A stretch of 64,000 bases of DNA from Straminergon stramineum (lineage: Eukaryota > Streptophyta > Bryopsida > Hypnales > Calliergonaceae). The stretch is from positions 21,285,968-21,349,967 of the forward strand of contig OY987263.1 in the NCBI GenBank assembly GCA_963920665.1, in the 5' to 3' direction. A program made the translations under genes and the position numbers. The number at the start of each line of letters is the position of its first letter. The first letter of the stretch is position 1. The notes under the pieces are model-generated. The model did no database searches. It saw only the letters and a program-made list of their open reading frames with translations, and was not told the origin of the DNA. This document shows, one piece after another, positions 61,582 to 64,000 of the stretch.

Positions 61582-61829
61582 TTAACCCCTAAGCACCCAA
61601 ACTATGTTCACTGAAATCTACACCTTTTTGAATTCATACTAATCAAATTGTCACCCAAAATGAGATTCACAAAAATTGATTGTATGGATCGGTAGTGGAG
61701 ACATGCTTGGAGCTATGGGAGAAAAGACAAATGATTTCACCGTATTTTGAAAAGATTCTAATAGTCAAACATGACAACTTTTCATTTATGGGAGGCCAGA
61801 TTTGAGGCTTTGGAGTGCTTAGGGGTTAA
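61582..61829. mobile_element. TTAA-type miniature element, 248 bp, cleanest copy
   Basis: Both ends read TTAACCCCTAAGCAC, a perfect 15-bp inverted repeat, with TTAA at both edges. No frame inside. The best type copy of the family in the window. Confidence 0.85.
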
Positions 61830-62297
61830 AGATGCTTAAAATCAAATCAAATAATATATCAATGGAAAGAAGGGAGAATGCTTTGCAAACAAAAATGATG
61901 CAAGAGTCAATGGTATATTGTATTGGAACCTTAAATTGTCAATATAAATGATTATGAGTCTTTCGTGTGGCTAAATCCTAAAAAGCTTGTATAACCAAAT
62001 GAACAAATTGCCATCTAAAAGACATTGCAAACAAAGTCTATTTTTTTGCTACTTGAAGAAAATTTGATTGATTTTCAAAAGCCACAAGTTGCAGGTTCCT
62101 ATAATGAATCATAGACTTAGTAGGAACCAACACATTTAGAACCTTGAAGCAACAGAGAGTGGCCCATGAACAGTGGATCCCTTCAACATTCACTTTGATA
62201 ATCTACTCAAGTTTTATATAGGAGACTAGCAATTTCACATGAAGAGTTGATTTGCTATTAAGCAAAAAATAGGATTTAATTTTAGGTTCCTAATAGT

Positions 62298-62619
62298 TTG
62301 ACCCCTAAGAATCCTTGGCAAAAGGGCAAATATAGATATTATTTTTTTTGGCAAAATGAATTATGGTATGAGAATAAATCTAGATATAAGAATTTCATTT
62401 TTGCAAGATTTTCTCTCTTCTTATAACTACAAGAATTCATTCAAAACTTTGTACAAAAATCATGAAACAGCAAGTAATTTGCTAGTTGCATCTTTGAAGA
62501 ATATACAAAAATTGTTTTTTCAACATACTTGGTTGTACTTTGTTAGTTTTATATAGCTCCTACAATAAGTTGTTGAAAACATTCCCAATAGATTCAAAAT
62601 CTCTTCTCTTAGGAGTTAA
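62298..62619. mobile_element. TTAA-type miniature element, 322 bp
   Basis: Left TTGACCCCTAAGA; right end in reverse TTAACTCCTAAGA, two mismatches in 13. Confidence 0.6.
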
Positions 62620-62760
62620 ATAAAAGATAGTGCATAACTATTATGCATTGAGCTAGGAAACCAAAATCTATAAGTTTGTACCCCCCCTAGTTTGTGCTCC
62701 TGAGTGTCACTTAGTTTGAATCCATCTATACGTTAAGTTAGGTTTTGTTTGTTACGTTGA

Positions 62761-63559
62761 GGGCCACTTCACACTATGGCACAAGGTCGAGAGTCCGTCC
62801 GTTTTAGCCAATCAAATTGTAGAAACCTAAGAGTTTGGCCTCTTGACCCTTCACACAAGGAGGCACAACCCAAAGTCTGTTGCCCATTTGTCTGCCTACA
62901 TGGCAACTAGACGCTTATATGGCGACGGACTCTCGATTAGAGTTTGGGTCTCCATTTCTGGCCAATCCAAACTCTAATTGAGAGTCTGTCAAGTTTTTTT
63001 CAGAAACTGACATGATCTCAACCACAAGATCGGATTGTCTTTATAGTAATAGGTAGGATGCCCTCCCTTGTTTATTTGTTTATTTGTTTTGCCATTGGGG
63101 TTTGAAACCTAGTCTCCACTACTAAAATGGTGAGTCTTAGCATTCAATGACCCTACTTCCCTTCAATGTTTAATGCCACCTTTTTATTCCATTTATATCC
63201 TTCATATTCCTTGTTCGATGATGAGAGCATGTGCTGTAATCATTTTTTCAAGGCCATTTTTGACTCCTTTCTCATGTTTTTTTAACCTTTTGTTTGAAAA
63301 AAATTGTCACATGGGTGACAATTCATTGAAAATTTCAGAAATTGGATGGAGAGAAAGGATAGAAGTCGAAAAATATGATATAGGTTTGGACTTTGGGCTT
63401 GGACTTTGGCCTTTGGAGGCTTCACACTATGGCCAGCCGAAGGCTCCAATTCCTAGTTTTTTTGGCCTAATTATTGTTCATTTCCTTGGACTCTCACCAG
63501 AGTTTGGCCACTCAATCCCACGGCCTGTCGACTTCGACGGCCATAGTGTGAAGAGGCCC
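62761..63559. mobile_element. PIF/Harbinger-type non-autonomous element, 799 bp, second copy
   Basis: Same family as 56,836-57,641, end to end and in the same orientation. TIR GGGCCACTTCACACTATGGC against GGGCCTCTTCACACTATGG in reverse. The flanks are TGA and TCA, so the TTA duplication is either mutated or absent. The 154-residue frame at 63,173-63,637 runs through it and over the right end and is not a transposase. Confidence 0.78.
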
Positions 63560-64000
63560 TCAGATTCCAACGATCATGCATCCCCGAGTTGTGTTCTTTG
63601 TACCATTGAAAAGCCTTCAACAAGTTTAGGTGCATGAGCTTTGTTTTGTGACGTTTGGACTTGAAGTGTAAAAATTGATTGAATTCCAAAAAAAATTTGA
63701 ATTAAAAAATGTGAGAATTACATTTTTTTTTACTTTTATTTTATTACACTATGGCAACAGCACAAGACACACTAGTAAATGATGATGCGTGGCTTTGTTT
63801 GAAAACCCAAATCTATACCAGTCCTAGTTTGTGTGCTCTTGAGAGCCACTATCTTTCCCTTAGACATTTTGGAGGGTTACAAACATTTATTATGATCTTT
63901 TTCTGTGTAAGTAATCTTTAGTTCGAGCATGACTCAGACAATGAATCATGTGCATTTCAGGTCAACCTGCAAAATTTCTGCAGGATTTTGAAATGAAACT
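63560..64000. other. AT-rich right edge
   Basis: No gene seen. CCTAGTTTGTG near 63,824 repeats a phrase at about 62,687 on the other side of the Harbinger-type element. Confidence 0.4.

Noticed and set aside
2998..62619. CCCTAAA/TTTAGGG words as telomere remnants
   Set aside because: They occur singly, next to TTAA and in inverted pairs, not as tandem telomere repeats; transposon ends explain them better.
63173..63637. 154-residue frame in the second Harbinger-type element as a protein
   Set aside because: It crosses the element's right end and the homologous frame in the first copy is broken; no transposase motif.
1..64000. tRNA, rRNA or CRISPR features
   Set aside because: I found no cloverleaf, rRNA core sequence or regularly spaced direct repeats with variable spacers; the genome is eukaryotic.

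Overview
The window looks like nuclear DNA of a plant, quite possibly a non-seed plant such as a moss or liverwort (inference; the sequence alone does not fix the species). It has spliced genes with GT-AG introns, a plastid starch protein of the LESV type, an RBP45-type RNA-binding protein with a telo-box in its leader, and GC-richer gene islands in a very AT-rich sea full of small terminal-inverted-repeat (TIR) transposons.

Layout. 1-1.3 kb: 3' part of an unrecognised gene running in from the left. 2.3-2.9 kb: a doubtful decayed reading frame. 4.3-8.6 kb: a six-exon LESV-like gene (starch granule organisation in plastids), whose 3' end is duplicated in tandem as a dead copy to 9.35 kb. 9.4-20 kb: repeats, including a 63-bp tandem array and a possible 5.65-kb TIR element. 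22.3-24.4 kb: a decayed piggyBac transposase that keeps its catalytic aspartates and C-terminal cysteine-rich finger. 27.6-56.3 kb: a large gene-bearing inverted duplication (palindrome). 56.8-63.6 kb: two Harbinger-type elements and several TTAA-flanked miniature elements.

The main feature is the palindrome. Each arm carries a complete eight-exon RBP45-like gene (28,820-34,193 on +; 49,733-55,106 on -). From about 28,485 to 35,622 every position p pairs with 83,926-p with no indel, and all open frames compared translate identically. Outside this tract the arms still pair but are diverged: about 4% on the outer, promoter side and about 15% on the inner side, where homology runs to about 37,930/44,840 and is broken by arm-specific transposons. 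Identical centre with diverged flanks on both sides is the pattern of arm-to-arm gene conversion; the inner edge lies 13 bp from a TTAA site that holds a miniature transposon in one arm only. The spacer (about 38-44.8 kb) holds a pogo/CENP-B-like DNA-binding reading frame.

The two arms also give natural empty sites. Comparing them shows that TTAACCCCTAA-ended elements insert at TTAA (piggyBac-type), that a CACTA-like element made an AAA duplication, and that another element made an 8-bp duplication. The piggyBac relic and the many TTAACCC-ended miniature elements look like parts of one transposon system.
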